From a virus, in the IMG/VR virus record IMGVR_UViG_3300031951_000003, positions 248,001 through 312,000 of that record: a stretch of DNA of 64,000 nt. One strand, given 5' to 3'. The position numbers were made by a program, and so were the translations under genes. Positions 6,812 through 15,023 of the stretch are shown piece after piece. Every line of letters begins with the position of its first letter. Position 1 is the first letter of the stretch. The notes under the pieces were generated by a model. It searched no databases, was not told the origin of the DNA, and was given only the letters and a program-made list of their open reading frames with translations.

Positions 6812-7159
6812 ATGATTGTTGAAATTAATGAAAATTATTTTAATGTTAAAACATTGGTTGACCCAAAATCCCAAGCTATTGGGATGATGAGAAGAAAATT
6901 CGATGATTCATTCAATGGTTTATTATTTTTAATGGGTGGTAAAAAACAATGTTTTTGGATGAAAAATTGTATCATCCCACTTGATATAATAATGATAAAA
7001 AATAATGTTATTGTCAATATACATCACGACTGTCCTCCTTGTTTAGAGGAACCTTGTCCGAGTTATTGTGGAAATGGAAATATCGTATTAGAACTCGAGG
7101 GTGGGACCTGTGAAATGTTAGGGATTGAAGCTGGAGATACGGTAGAATATATCTTCTAA
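6812..7159 (+). CDS. DUF192 family protein
   Basis: 115 residues. The pattern GMMRRKF early and then QCFWMKNCIIPLDIIMI matches DUF192, a small conserved bacterial and phage family of unknown biochemical role, often exported in bacteria. Here there is no signal peptide. A Cys-rich insertion (HHDCPPCLEEPCPSYC, about residues 70-85) is more Cys-dense than I expect in the family and could bind a metal. It is a lone plus-strand gene between minus-strand genes and converges with the DHH gene, overlapping its end by four bases. Confidence 0.8.
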   Translation: MIVEINENYFNVKTLVDPKSQAIGMMRRKFDDSFNGLLFLMGGKKQCFWMKNCIIPLDIIMIKNNVIVNIHHDCPPCLEEPCPSYCGNGNIVLELEGGTCEMLGIEAGDTVEYIF

Positions 7160-9312
7160 ACTGTGAAATCTCTCACAAAAAATTTACTTGACCTCATTCT
7201 CAAAAATATTGTTTTTGGTTTCTCAGGCACTGTTCCAAAAAATGGTATTGTGGTTGAACCTATACTAATATCTGAAATACCACCTGCTTTAGCAACATCT
7301 ACTGCAAAGGTTGCACAATTCGAATCACCACCCTCTGTCAAATCTATGAATGAGTAACTTCTTGGTTTACTAGCCTCGTTCACAGAGTCTGTGAAATTAG
7401 GTAATCTCATAACATTTGTCCACATTGTTAGATTTGGACCGTCTTTGAAAGTTTTGGCTTTACAAGTTCTTGCAACATCACCAGCATTTGTGAAGTTTCC
7501 TTGTGAATCTATAGTCGCAATTTTCCCCATTTCAGTTTTCAAAACCTTTCCGTTTCCATCGTTATCGTAAGGTCCAAACTCATATAATTTTACAATACCT
7601 GTATGGTCAACTAAAATACAACCTCCATGTCCAGTGGCATATATTTTGATTTCTCTCTTTCCAACTTGTTCATTCAAACCTAAATAATCCTCTACCCACT
7701 CCAATGCTCTTCCGTGGAATGCTAATATGCGAGCAATCCAAGAATCTGTCATTGAAGGTCTATATTTCGGAAAAACAAAGAACATAAAAAAACCTGATTG
7801 ATTTTTGTCTATGGGTTGAAGTGACTTAAAAACAAAATCATCCTTCTGTCTTGCAATTGATAAACTTGGTACTCTAATGTCCCCCGAAGAGGGATTGTAC
7901 TGTTCCTCCAATTTTGACTCAGATTGAGAAATTTTTTCCTTTAACTTTCTGAAGAAATCTGAAGCCAACATTTTTGTAAATTTTACATATGGTGCATCTT
8001 CTCTTTCAGGGTCATATCTATATTGACCTTCGGGTGGTCTTTTGGACCTACCAAGATAGTTCAATCCACTTATATTCGTGATACACTTGTGACCTCCAGA
8101 GTTTGCGTTGATTAATTCCCAAGCACTTACATTAATATTATCTAAGATACTTTTTTCTTCATCTGTTAATGATGTAAATGGTTTTGACATCATTTCTTTA
8201 AGTCTATTCAAAGCCTCTTCTCCTCTTTCTTGTTCTGCAAATTTTTCACCATAAACCGCATTAAAATCCTCGAATGTAAACCCAACACTTTCAGGGTTAA
8301 CACCTGTTTCACTAATCCATTTTATCGTTGATAACGGGACTTTTCTTTCCTTGAGTTGAGCTTCATACTTTGCAATGACCTCTTTAGCAATCTCTCCGAG
8401 ATTAACACCTTTGAGCTTCCTTTCCTTTTTAAAAGGATTGCATGATACTTGAAGTAATCCCATCGGCCATGCCATGATGAGAAAGTCTGCTTCAGGGTTA
8501 TTTCTAAATGGGGTATACCTGTCATAAGAGCCAGGCTTAACCATACTACCTCCACCATATTGGTAAATGATATTATCTTCAACATGGGGAAATCCTTTCA
8601 TTTGTTTTGCATAATCTTGTGCGTGTTTTTGTAGTTCTTCTGGTTTTGGTGCATTTGTATCTTTCATCCATGTTTTGATGTTACTAAGTATATTCATCAA
8701 AGATGGTTCTGAATTCATTACAAGTCGCTCCAAAAATCCTTTCTTGTTTTTGAATGCTAAAATGAGTTTGTTTATAACGAAACCCAATAACATTTTGTTT
8801 CTTTGTAACGGCTTTTCTTTATCTAATCTAAAAAGATAATTGACTACCTCCTCGGGACTTATATCTTGTCTAGCGAAATCTGCGGAGTCAACAGTGTTAA
8901 TCAATAAAACGTCAGATGAGGGAAATAAATCTTTGGGTGAAATTATTTGTGAGATTGTTTCCACGTTTGAACGTGCTTGTCTAAATGATTTCGAAGCACC
9001 TTTTTCCGCACCTATTTGTTTGTCATGATGGTCCGTGTGGATAACGAACATTGGTTTACCATGAGCAAAGTCAACCAAAACAGGCATGGTATCACCCTTA
9101 GCGTCATTCTTCTTAACCGCAAATTCTTTTTCCCCATATTGTATTACGTGAACATCTACCACATCAATACCATTGTTCTCAAGGTATTTTTTCATCGCAA
9201 TAGCAGTAGTTACACCATCTAAATCTTGGTGGAAATATATTTCAGCCTTCGGGTATCTTTTTCTTAATGCGGAAATATCTCTTAAACCTGTCTCAGTTAT
9301 TAGGTTCTTCAT
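7156..9312 (-). CDS. DHH phosphoesterase fused to a permuted NlpC/P60-like domain
   Basis: 718 residues. The N-terminus carries the DHH-family metal site: HQDLDG (His28, Asp30, Asp32), Asp81 and the DHH triad at 94-96. This superfamily includes RecJ exonuclease and NrnA/Orn-like nanoRNases. The middle (about 100-480) is not recognised. The last 160 residues have the order of a circularly permuted papain-like (NlpC/P60, LRAT-like) fold: a His in GHGGC (His562) before the strands LYEFGP, then NCATFAVDVAKAGG with Cys666. The fusion is unusual. The N-terminus MKNLITE ends in an I-x-E motif like T4 capsid-targeting peptides. Its start shares one base with the stop of the upstream gene. Confidence 0.8.
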   Translation of the reverse strand: MKNLITETGLRDISALRKRYPKAEIYFHQDLDGVTTAIAMKKYLENNGIDVVDVHVIQYGEKEFAVKKNDAKGDTMPVLVDFAHGKPMFVIHTDHHDKQIGAEKGASKSFRQARSNVETISQIISPKDLFPSSDVLLINTVDSADFARQDISPEEVVNYLFRLDKEKPLQRNKMLLGFVINKLILAFKNKKGFLERLVMNSEPSLMNILSNIKTWMKDTNAPKPEELQKHAQDYAKQMKGFPHVEDNIIYQYGGGSMVKPGSYDRYTPFRNNPEADFLIMAWPMGLLQVSCNPFKKERKLKGVNLGEIAKEVIAKYEAQLKERKVPLSTIKWISETGVNPESVGFTFEDFNAVYGEKFAEQERGEEALNRLKEMMSKPFTSLTDEEKSILDNINVSAWELINANSGGHKCITNISGLNYLGRSKRPPEGQYRYDPEREDAPYVKFTKMLASDFFRKLKEKISQSESKLEEQYNPSSGDIRVPSLSIARQKDDFVFKSLQPIDKNQSGFFMFFVFPKYRPSMTDSWIARILAFHGRALEWVEDYLGLNEQVGKREIKIYATGHGGCILVDHTGIVKLYEFGPYDNDGNGKVLKTEMGKIATIDSQGNFTNAGDVARTCKAKTFKDGPNLTMWTNVMRLPNFTDSVNEASKPRSYSFIDLTEGGDSNCATFAVDVAKAGGISDISIGSTTIPFFGTVPEKPKTIFLRMRSSKFFVRDFTV

Positions 9313-9683
9313 TAATATTTCAGAGTCAACAAGTATTTCGATTTATTAATCAAACCTAACATTTCATCTCTTAGATTCAATAAATCTGTATCATATCTCG
9401 AGTCCAATTGGTCAGAGATTCCAACTAAAAATTCTGTGATTCCGTCCATGAAATTCTGAATACTTAACTTACTGATGTCTTGAAACATCAATCCAAACTC
9501 AGGTTCAAATTCAGGTCTACCATACTTTCCCATCATGGTTTCAGTGAACTCATCAATGAGACCATCTAATCCCTCATAAATTGCACCGTAGGTTTTATGT
9601 TTTGCATCACCAAACGTCTGCCAGTGTAAAAATCTCCATTGAATTTGGATTTGGACTAATTTTTTTATCAATTCTTCTTTCAT
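9312..9683 (-). CDS. Dps/ferritin-like helical phage protein (DUF5856-like)
   Basis: 123 residues, all helical. RFLHWQT near the N-terminus followed by KHKTYGAIYEGLDGLIDEF is the signature of a phage family related to Dps and ferritin-like four-helix bundles (recalled as DUF5856). Conserved His, Asp and Glu in these segments could bind iron at a subunit interface. Function in phages is not established; protection of DNA from oxidation is a guess. Its stop overlaps the DHH gene start by one base. Confidence 0.7.
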   Translation of the reverse strand: MKEELIKKLVQIQIQWRFLHWQTFGDAKHKTYGAIYEGLDGLIDEFTETMMGKYGRPEFEPEFGLMFQDISKLSIQNFMDGITEFLVGISDQLDSRYDTDLLNLRDEMLGLINKSKYLLTLKY

Positions 9684-9698
9684 ATAATTTAAATATTA

Positions 9699-10913
9699 CT
9701 AAGGTAAAGGATTTAACGAACCCGAAAACATATTACTAAACATGTTTTGAACTGGATTATTTTCTTTCGGTTTTTCAGATGAACTTTGAGGTTTGTAAGC
9801 ACCAGAACCAAAAAGAGGTTGAATTTGCCCATACCCTACTTTACCTGAACCACCATCTTGACCTGCATCAGCGTTTATTGCTTGGTTAAAGTCCGACTCA
9901 AAATTATTTTGAGCTTCTTCTGTTTTATTATAGTTTTCCATATTTTTCAGAAGTTCGTCTTCACCAATTTTAGCCGCCAATTCATCGGGTCCGACAAAAT
10001 TTGCAATATTCATATAATCTAATAATCCCATCCACCATTTTGTTTGTCTCATTAAACTTCTTACGGATGCATTTCTATTCAATAGTTGAGGCATTCCTCT
10101 GAAAACACTTTTCCAAGACAAAATTCCTTTGGTTGTTCTATAACCTGAAAATAAACCTGGTGCTTCTTTAGCTAGTTTGGTAAGTTCTTCGAGTGCCGCT
10201 AGTTGTTTAGCTTTTGACCATACTCCAACAGATGTAGTTGCAGTTTTCAATCCTGTCATACCCCTCACTATTTCTTGACCTGTTTTTCTCAAAGGTGCTG
10301 TTGCTTTATTATAATTAGCGAATAAATCAAACCATTGTAAAACAGTTTTCTTTAACCCTCCCATCAATGGCATCGGAACTCTTTCGATATATCCTCTTAA
10401 CTTACCAGCGATTTTACTGAAAGCTGAAACAAATCTTCCTGTCACACCACCCATCGCGGTTATATTATCAAGCATTTTAGCCGCTTCGGCTGTTTTTCCT
10501 GCTTCAACCAAGGCGGTAACTTTTCTCAAATTCTTCACGCCAGGACCACCAATTTTGAGGGCTGCCATCATAGGTTTGGCAACGATGTCTCCAGCATATG
10601 GTAAAGCTGAAATGATTGATAATAATCCGAATAATTTATCTCCTTGTTTCAAATAAGAGATACCGTTTACTAAATCAACTACCCCTGTTGGGTCAAAAAT
10701 TCCAACGATATCACCAAGGGTGTTATACCACTTTGCTTCGTTTACTAATTTACCCTTTGATGGATATAGAACACACAGTGTTTCGACGATTTGTTTTTTT
10801 TCCTCTTTGGAAAACTTTGACCAACTTTCTTCGGCAAGCCTATAATTGTCTTGCTTGAGAATTTCTAAATTCAAAAGTTGGAGTTGTTTTTCAGAAATTA
10901 TAAATTCTGCCAT
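9699..10913 (-). CDS. Unknown protein with a pre-toxin-like hydrophobic segment
   Basis: 404 residues. Residues about 70-110 contain the order DPTGVVDLVNGISYL ... SIISALPYAGD, which resembles the pre-toxin TG/linker motif found ahead of toxin domains in secreted polymorphic toxins (G-D-x-x-D followed by a small-residue helix and P-x-x-G-D). The rest is helical and Lys-rich, with a Gln/Ser/Pro-rich C-terminus. It begins MAEFIISE, another (I)-x-E capsid-targeting-like peptide. A virion-packaged effector or an ejection protein is possible; neither is shown. It lies downstream of a terminator and needs its own promoter. Confidence 0.65.
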   Translation of the reverse strand: MAEFIISEKQLQLLNLEILKQDNYRLAEESWSKFSKEEKKQIVETLCVLYPSKGKLVNEAKWYNTLGDIVGIFDPTGVVDLVNGISYLKQGDKLFGLLSIISALPYAGDIVAKPMMAALKIGGPGVKNLRKVTALVEAGKTAEAAKMLDNITAMGGVTGRFVSAFSKIAGKLRGYIERVPMPLMGGLKKTVLQWFDLFANYNKATAPLRKTGQEIVRGMTGLKTATTSVGVWSKAKQLAALEELTKLAKEAPGLFSGYRTTKGILSWKSVFRGMPQLLNRNASVRSLMRQTKWWMGLLDYMNIANFVGPDELAAKIGEDELLKNMENYNKTEEAQNNFESDFNQAINADAGQDGGSGKVGYGQIQPLFGSGAYKPQSSSEKPKENNPVQNMFSNMFSGSLNPLP

Positions 10914-10945
10914 GGATACTTTTTCTTATAAATATCCCTCGGATA

Positions 10946-10971
10946 TAAAAAAAGGAGGTTAGACCTCCTTT
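10946..10971 (-). terminator. Terminator overlapping the methyltransferase stop
   Basis: On the minus strand AAAGGAGG-TCTA-ACCTCCTTT (10951-10971) is followed by a T-run. The stop codon of the gene above lies inside the loop and stem, so termination is tightly coupled to the end of translation. Confidence 0.8.
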
Positions 10972-11822
10972 TCAAAATCAAGTTCTGGTTGATTTTTTTT
11001 ATCTATAAAATGTTGAACTCTTTTTCGAGCGACTTCCGCATAATTAGGACTGAGTTCAATCCCTATCCACCTTCTATCTAATATCTCTGCCGCACATGCA
11101 CTTGTTCCACTTCCCATGAATGGGTCAAGAACCAAATCGTTCTTATAGGTTAATATTTTTATGGCTTTCGCTGGAATATCCATTGAGAAGGTTGCCTTGG
11201 TAAGTTGTTTTGTATCAGCGAAATAGTCCCATTGACCATATACTAAATCCATAAACTCACGTTTTTGCTCCTCAGTATACATTGTCTTATTTCTTTTTTT
11301 TCCATCCTCACTCTCGATTTCCTCAACAACTCCAACCCATTGCGGCTCCCCCTTAATCTTTTTGATTCTATCTTTTTTATATGCTAAAATCACACATTCT
11401 TTCGGATTGTAGATATAAGGAGAGGACGGTGACATCCATGAGCCCCAAGCAGTGGTCTTACTTCTATGTGGTGAGTTTTCATTCAGGTCAACCAGTCCGT
11501 AAAACTTATAACCAATTTTTTGCATGATTGACCATAATTCCGAAACCATGAAAATTCTCCCACCTTTATCTTGTCTATTGATTTCATAAGGTATGTTCAG
11601 GGCAATTCTTCCGTCGTCTTTCAAAAGTCTGAAAGCTTGGGTCAACCATTTTTTTGAAAATTCCTTGTAATCTTCAAATTGAACGTCGTCGTCATGAACA
11701 TCGTATTCGATTCCAACACCATACGGTGGTGATGTTACAATTAAATCAATTGATTTCTCAGGTAGGGTCTTCATGACTTCAACACAATCTCCTTGAGTTA
11801 TTTTTCTTATATAATTTTCCAT
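10959..11822 (-). CDS. DNA (N4-cytosine or N6-adenine) methyltransferase, beta class
   Basis: 287 residues. Catalytic motif IV TSPPYGVG at residues 30-37 comes before the AdoMet-binding motif I DPFMGSGT near 235-242, the beta-class order. SPPY is common to both m4C and m6A enzymes of this class, so the base cannot be fixed. No restriction enzyme gene is adjacent, so it is probably an orphan methyltransferase that marks phage DNA against host restriction or sets regulatory marks. It follows the nucleotidyltransferase gene with a one-base overlap and ends in a terminator. Confidence 0.9.
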   Translation of the reverse strand: MENYIRKITQGDCVEVMKTLPEKSIDLIVTSPPYGVGIEYDVHDDDVQFEDYKEFSKKWLTQAFRLLKDDGRIALNIPYEINRQDKGGRIFMVSELWSIMQKIGYKFYGLVDLNENSPHRSKTTAWGSWMSPSSPYIYNPKECVILAYKKDRIKKIKGEPQWVGVVEEIESEDGKKRNKTMYTEEQKREFMDLVYGQWDYFADTKQLTKATFSMDIPAKAIKILTYKNDLVLDPFMGSGTSACAAEILDRRWIGIELSPNYAEVARKRVQHFIDKKNQPELDFEKEV

Positions 11823-12223
11823 TACAACTTTCCCTCTTGTTTCATTTGTTCTCTAATCTTTGTTGCAGAGATATCATGAATGTCCTGAGGTGGAACATGT
11901 TCAATAATATCATAACCTACTCCTCTTCCAAAATTGACAGATTCAATATCGGGTATGACAATTACTTTTACCGTTTGGTCACTGAGCAATTGCCATAATT
12001 CTTTTTTTATGTTCGCCTCAACTTCTTGAGCGGAAAAAGGATTTTTTTCATCAGGGGCAATATCCCTAATACAAATCAAAACATTTTTACCTTCGTTGAG
12101 TCTTTGGTCAATCAACCATCTGTGTCCAGCATGCCACGGTTGCCATCTTCCGATAAACATGGAATACTGTTTTGCCCCCGTGTTTTTTAACTTAGGGTCA
12201 CCCTCTACGTGAATTTTTTGCAT
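11822..12223 (-). CDS. Cytidylyltransferase-like nucleotidyltransferase
   Basis: 133 residues. GRWQPWHAGH (about 26-35) is the HxGH-type nucleotide-binding motif, and ISATKIRE near the C-terminus is the matching ISxTxxR motif of the nucleotidyltransferase superfamily that includes NMN adenylyltransferase, phosphopantetheine and glycerol-3-phosphate cytidylyltransferases. The substrate is open. The gene overlaps the APS-kinase-like gene by 26 bases, which suggests coordinated work on one activated compound; similar kinase-nucleotidyltransferase pairs occur in other large phages. Confidence 0.8.
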   Translation of the reverse strand: MQKIHVEGDPKLKNTGAKQYSMFIGRWQPWHAGHRWLIDQRLNEGKNVLICIRDIAPDEKNPFSAQEVEANIKKELWQLLSDQTVKVIVIPDIESVNFGRGVGYDIIEHVPPQDIHDISATKIREQMKQEGKL

Positions 12224-12647
12224 AGTCTAAAACTTTTTTTGCAGATACCTCAACACTTTCATTTGTGGTGTCGATACTAAGATATCTTTCGGTAGGTGCC
12301 TCATATTCTTTAACAAAGAAACTTTCTCTTCCTCTTACCTCTGTTGTATGAATATAAACCTCAACCATATTATCCCCCATCTTCTGTTTGAACTTGTCTC
12401 GTTGGTCTTTGTAAGGGGAAACCAACGATACTAATACATCTTTACCTTTGTTGTGAAGGTATTGAGCGATTTGTTGTGCGAGTTCTATGTTCTTTCTTCT
12501 CCCTGTTTCAGAATAATCTTTATTATCGAATAAATCTCTTAGGTCATCACCGTCGATATGAAATATTCTATGGTCTCTAATGTCCAAGATTTCGTTACAG
12601 ATTGTTGTTTTGCCAGCACCAGGCTGTCCTGTTAACCAGTATATCAT
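12198..12647 (-). CDS. cysC: Adenylylsulfate (APS) kinase-like P-loop kinase
   Basis: 149 residues. Walker A GQPGAGKTT at 7-15; HIDGDDLRDLF around 35-45 matches the DGD-N/L-R stretch of APS kinase; SETGRRKNIELAQQIA fits the following helix. In bacteria CysC makes PAPS from APS, but phage members may phosphorylate other substrates, and the usual PAPS-binding lid is poorly conserved here, so the name is by similarity. Starts four bases inside the small membrane-protein gene above and overlaps the nucleotidyltransferase gene by 26 bases. Confidence 0.75.
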   Translation of the reverse strand: MIYWLTGQPGAGKTTICNEILDIRDHRIFHIDGDDLRDLFDNKDYSETGRRKNIELAQQIAQYLHNKGKDVLVSLVSPYKDQRDKFKQKMGDNMVEVYIHTTEVRGRESFFVKEYEAPTERYLSIDTTNESVEVSAKKVLDYAKNSRRG

Positions 12648-12826
12648 TTTTTGTCCTCCAATTGTTTTATTCTCAATTCATTAACGAATGATGAACCCAT
12701 CCAAAGAAGTGTAATGAACTGCCAAGTAAAGTCTTTACCATCAATAAAAGAAAGTATTATCGAACCTATCACACCAATAAAACCTAACAAGAAACAGGTC
12801 TTTGCTAGTAAACTCAATTTATTCAT
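12644..12826 (-). CDS. Small two-pass membrane protein, 60 aa
   Basis: Two hydrophobic segments (about residues 8-27 and 33-48) flank a short polar turn, and the C-terminus is charged. Four-base overlap with the kinase gene and eight-base overlap with the DUF3310 gene place it in a continuous operon. Function unknown. Confidence 0.7.
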   Translation of the reverse strand: MNKLSLLAKTCFLLGFIGVIGSIILSFIDGKDFTWQFITLLWMGSSFVNELRIKQLEDKK

Positions 12827-13046
12827 TTTCTAAATTTTGTATTTTTCGGTTTAAGTAAAATGAAGCCTTTTTGAGGTCTTCTAATTCTTTTGAAGAATCT
12901 TTTTTACCGGCTCTTGCAACGTATTTGACTACATTGAAGAGATATGCATCTTTGTGTAACTCCCAAGCCTCACAAACTTTAATCACCTCGTAAGGATTTT
13001 CTTCTCCACCATAATGATTCGGGTGGTTTACCATTTCTTTACTCAT
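12819..13046 (-). CDS. DUF3310 family protein
   Basis: 75 residues with the family pattern NHPNHYGG near the start, YEVIKVCEAW, then FNVVKYVARAGKK and LEDLKKASFYLNR. DUF3310 proteins are common in phages and are sometimes called nucleotide kinases, but I know of no firm activity. One-base overlap with the upstream gene. Confidence 0.9.
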   Translation of the reverse strand: MSKEMVNHPNHYGGEENPYEVIKVCEAWELHKDAYLFNVVKYVARAGKKDSSKELEDLKKASFYLNRKIQNLENE

Positions 13047-13234
13047 TATCTAGCATTTAAAGTTGAATCTGAGATTTGACTGTGATTTGTGGGATATGAA
13101 TCCAATTCTTTTTTTATGAACTCTTCTTGGATGTGATTTTGATTTTCATAGTTAACCAAATAAATTATAATTGTTACCCAAGAAGCTAACAAAATAGACA
13201 AGTATATTTTAAGTCCATCATCTAATTTGTTCAT
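13046..13234 (-). CDS. Single-pass membrane protein, 62 aa
   Basis: I place the start at 13234, where ATG overlaps the stop of the 41-aa gene above (ATGA); an earlier in-frame ATG at 13249 would lie inside that gene. Residues 9-27 form one transmembrane segment, followed by a polar tail. Function unknown. Confidence 0.65.
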   Translation of the reverse strand: MNKLDDGLKIYLSILLASWVTIIIYLVNYENQNHIQEEFIKKELDSYPTNHSQISDSTLNAR

Positions 13235-13356
13235 TTTTTTGAGCCCCATTTGTTTTCCATGTATTCAATATATCTATGAGTCTTATTTCCATTATACAAC
13301 ATCCATACAATGTAATAGTCAAACCACCAATCTATTTTTTTTAATATTTTTTTCAA
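13231..13356 (-). CDS. Small Trp/Tyr-rich protein with TTG start, 41 aa
   Basis: An open frame reads IDWWFDYYIVWMLYNG in its middle and then THRYIEYMENKWG; this Trp/Tyr-rich pattern with HRYIEYME recurs in small phage proteins as far as I recall. The only upstream start is TTG at 13356, five bases after the previous stop; its own stop overlaps the next start by four bases (ATGA). The exact spacing on both sides argues that it is expressed. Function unknown. Confidence 0.6.
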   Translation of the reverse strand: MKKILKKIDWWFDYYIVWMLYNGNKTHRYIEYMENKWGSKK

Positions 13357-13361
13357 TGTAA

Positions 13362-13550
13362 TTAAATTTCTTCTACGTTTTGAACGTGAAAGTCTTCACC
13401 TCCTGATGTTTCTTTTTGCCAATGGTCGTCATTGTCATCAATCTCACCACTCTCAACCATTTCGATTGCCTCATCTTCAGTCTCGGCTTCAACGGTGTAG
13501 GTGACATATTCATCAATAGTTCTCACACCTACGATTGTGAATCTTTTCAT
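13362..13550 (-). CDS. DpnD/PcfM-like small protein
   Basis: 62 residues with the pattern Y-x-V-E-A-E-T-E-D-E-A-I-E-M-V-E-S-G-E-I typical of small DpnD-PcfM-like proteins found in phages and mobile elements. The fold is a short alpha-beta unit; no activity is known to me. One base separates it from the upstream gene. Confidence 0.7.
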   Translation of the reverse strand: MKRFTIVGVRTIDEYVTYTVEAETEDEAIEMVESGEIDDNDDHWQKETSGGEDFHVQNVEEI

Positions 13551-13551
13551 A

Positions 13552-13767
13552 TTATAAAAAGTATTTTTGTAATGTTTCTAATTTATCATCGGCATCCACC
13601 AACATTTGGAGTGCTTCTTCAGCATTTTTATAGAAATCTCCTGTAGAGTGGTCTCCAATTCCTGATGCATGATTTGATAACAATTCCAAAGTAAGTAATG
13701 CTTTGGCTTTTTGTGCTTCAGCTTCTAAACGAAGCATTTCGATTAAATGATTCTTAACGTTTCCCAT
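13552..13767 (-). CDS. Hypothetical helical protein, 71 aa
   Basis: Entirely helical by composition, with an Ala/Leu/Lys-rich first half that could form a short coiled coil. One-base overlap with the upstream gene. No family recognised. Confidence 0.7.
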   Translation of the reverse strand: MGNVKNHLIEMLRLEAEAQKAKALLTLELLSNHASGIGDHSTGDFYKNAEEALQMLVDADDKLETLQKYFL

Positions 13768-14000
13768 TATTGTTTGTTTTTATGTTTTTCAGATTTTTGA
13801 CCCTTCTTGTAGGGTTTCTTTTCTACTTGTTCGGTTACTTGCTCTGTAGTTTTAGTTTTACGGTTTACAAGTTTCCATTCTGATTTGGGAATATATGCCC
13901 ACATACTCCCAACCATGTTGTAAGCGGTTTTGTCATCAACTCTTTTGATGTCACCGACCTCAACGTCTTTCGATGCTTTTAAAGCTTTAATACACTTCAT
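13767..14000 (-). CDS. Hypothetical protein with basic tail, 77 aa
   Basis: Residues 1-45 look like a small beta fold (K-x-x-K-A-S-K-D-V-E-V-G-D-I then WAYIPKSEWK), resembling short SH3-like domains often seen in phage proteins. The last 25 residues are Lys/Thr/Gln-rich and disordered. It overlaps the upstream gene by 14 bases. Confidence 0.65.
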   Translation of the reverse strand: MKCIKALKASKDVEVGDIKRVDDKTAYNMVGSMWAYIPKSEWKLVNRKTKTTEQVTEQVEKKPYKKGQKSEKHKNKQ

Positions 14001-14199
14001 TGGTTTTTTCCTCCATGTTTTTTATAGTTAATAGAATTTCTTTTTCGTTTTTTCCACTTTTGTAATATTCATAAACTTTTGAACTCAGTTCATCTTCAAA
14101 AATTAACATATCACTTTTTCCATAATAATCTTTAAGACTATTGTTTTCAAGTGCTTTCAATGTGTATTCAGCTGAAATAATTCTTTTGTTGAATCCCAT
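13987..14199 (-). CDS. Hypothetical protein, 70 aa
   Basis: Small, mixed-charge, mostly helical protein. No motif seen. It starts 18 bases after the end of the 259-aa gene and overlaps the next gene by 14 bases. Confidence 0.65.
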   Translation of the reverse strand: MGFNKRIISAEYTLKALENNSLKDYYGKSDMLIFEDELSSKVYEYYKSGKNEKEILLTIKNMEEKTNEVY

Positions 14200-14217
14200 A
14201 AAACAAAAATAATAATT

Positions 14218-14997
14218 TTATAGTTCAGAGTCAAAATTATTTATTTTTTCTAAATTAACAATCTGAAAAACGTATGCCATTATTTTTCTTTTCATTATGG
14301 GTAAGAAAGTTTCCTCCATTGGGAAATCATTCGTGGACTTCAATTCAAAAATAGGTAAATCTTTAAAATGTTCTTCTTCATTCCAAGTTGAGAAGGTTTC
14401 TATAATTGAGTTCAACGTTACATCACTTGGTAATGTGTTGTATATGAGGTTTAAATAAATTTTACTATTGAAATTCTCGTTCTCGGGTTTTTTTATTTCA
14501 TATTCCCAAATGAAAATTTCATTCAAGGATTTTTTGAAATAGTAAACATACCCCTTCCCCGCGGCTAAATTATTTTTATTTCTTTTGAGACTGAGGTCCA
14601 TGTGGTCGTAAGCCATGTTCCAAATTGACTTAGCCATATTGAAGGCGTCAAATAATTTGTTACCAGAATATTTGATTGTCTTGTCAAGTTCATTGGATTC
14701 AGAATCACTTAATTGTCTTGGTTTTTTTTGAACCAATTCTTTAAGAAGAATCTCATCATCACATGACTCGAATGTCTTATTTGTAAGTAGTAACCTATTT
14801 TCTTTGACAAGTGATTGTATGTTAGCCAAATGAAGTGAAAGTTCTACAAAGTCAGGATAAATTTGTAGATTGTTGAAATTGTTTTCGCACTTCTGAAGGT
14901 AATCCAATAAAGTATATTTGTTGTATTCGAAGTCAACAGGTTTTTTCAACATCCAATCGGGCTTCAATCTGAACGGTTGTTTCTTTTGTCTAGCCAT
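14218..14997 (-). CDS. Hypothetical protein, 259 aa
   Basis: Soluble, Lys/Asn-rich helical protein with no signal or membrane segment. I do not recognise a family. The basic N-terminus (MARQKKQPFRLKP) could contact nucleic acid, but this is weak. It stands 26 bases downstream of the large GTKWCT-domain gene. Confidence 0.75.
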   Translation of the reverse strand: MARQKKQPFRLKPDWMLKKPVDFEYNKYTLLDYLQKCENNFNNLQIYPDFVELSLHLANIQSLVKENRLLLTNKTFESCDDEILLKELVQKKPRQLSDSESNELDKTIKYSGNKLFDAFNMAKSIWNMAYDHMDLSLKRNKNNLAAGKGYVYYFKKSLNEIFIWEYEIKKPENENFNSKIYLNLIYNTLPSDVTLNSIIETFSTWNEEEHFKDLPIFELKSTNDFPMEETFLPIMKRKIMAYVFQIVNLEKINNFDSEL

Positions 14998-15023
14998 AAC
15001 AAAAAGATAATTTATTATAACTA

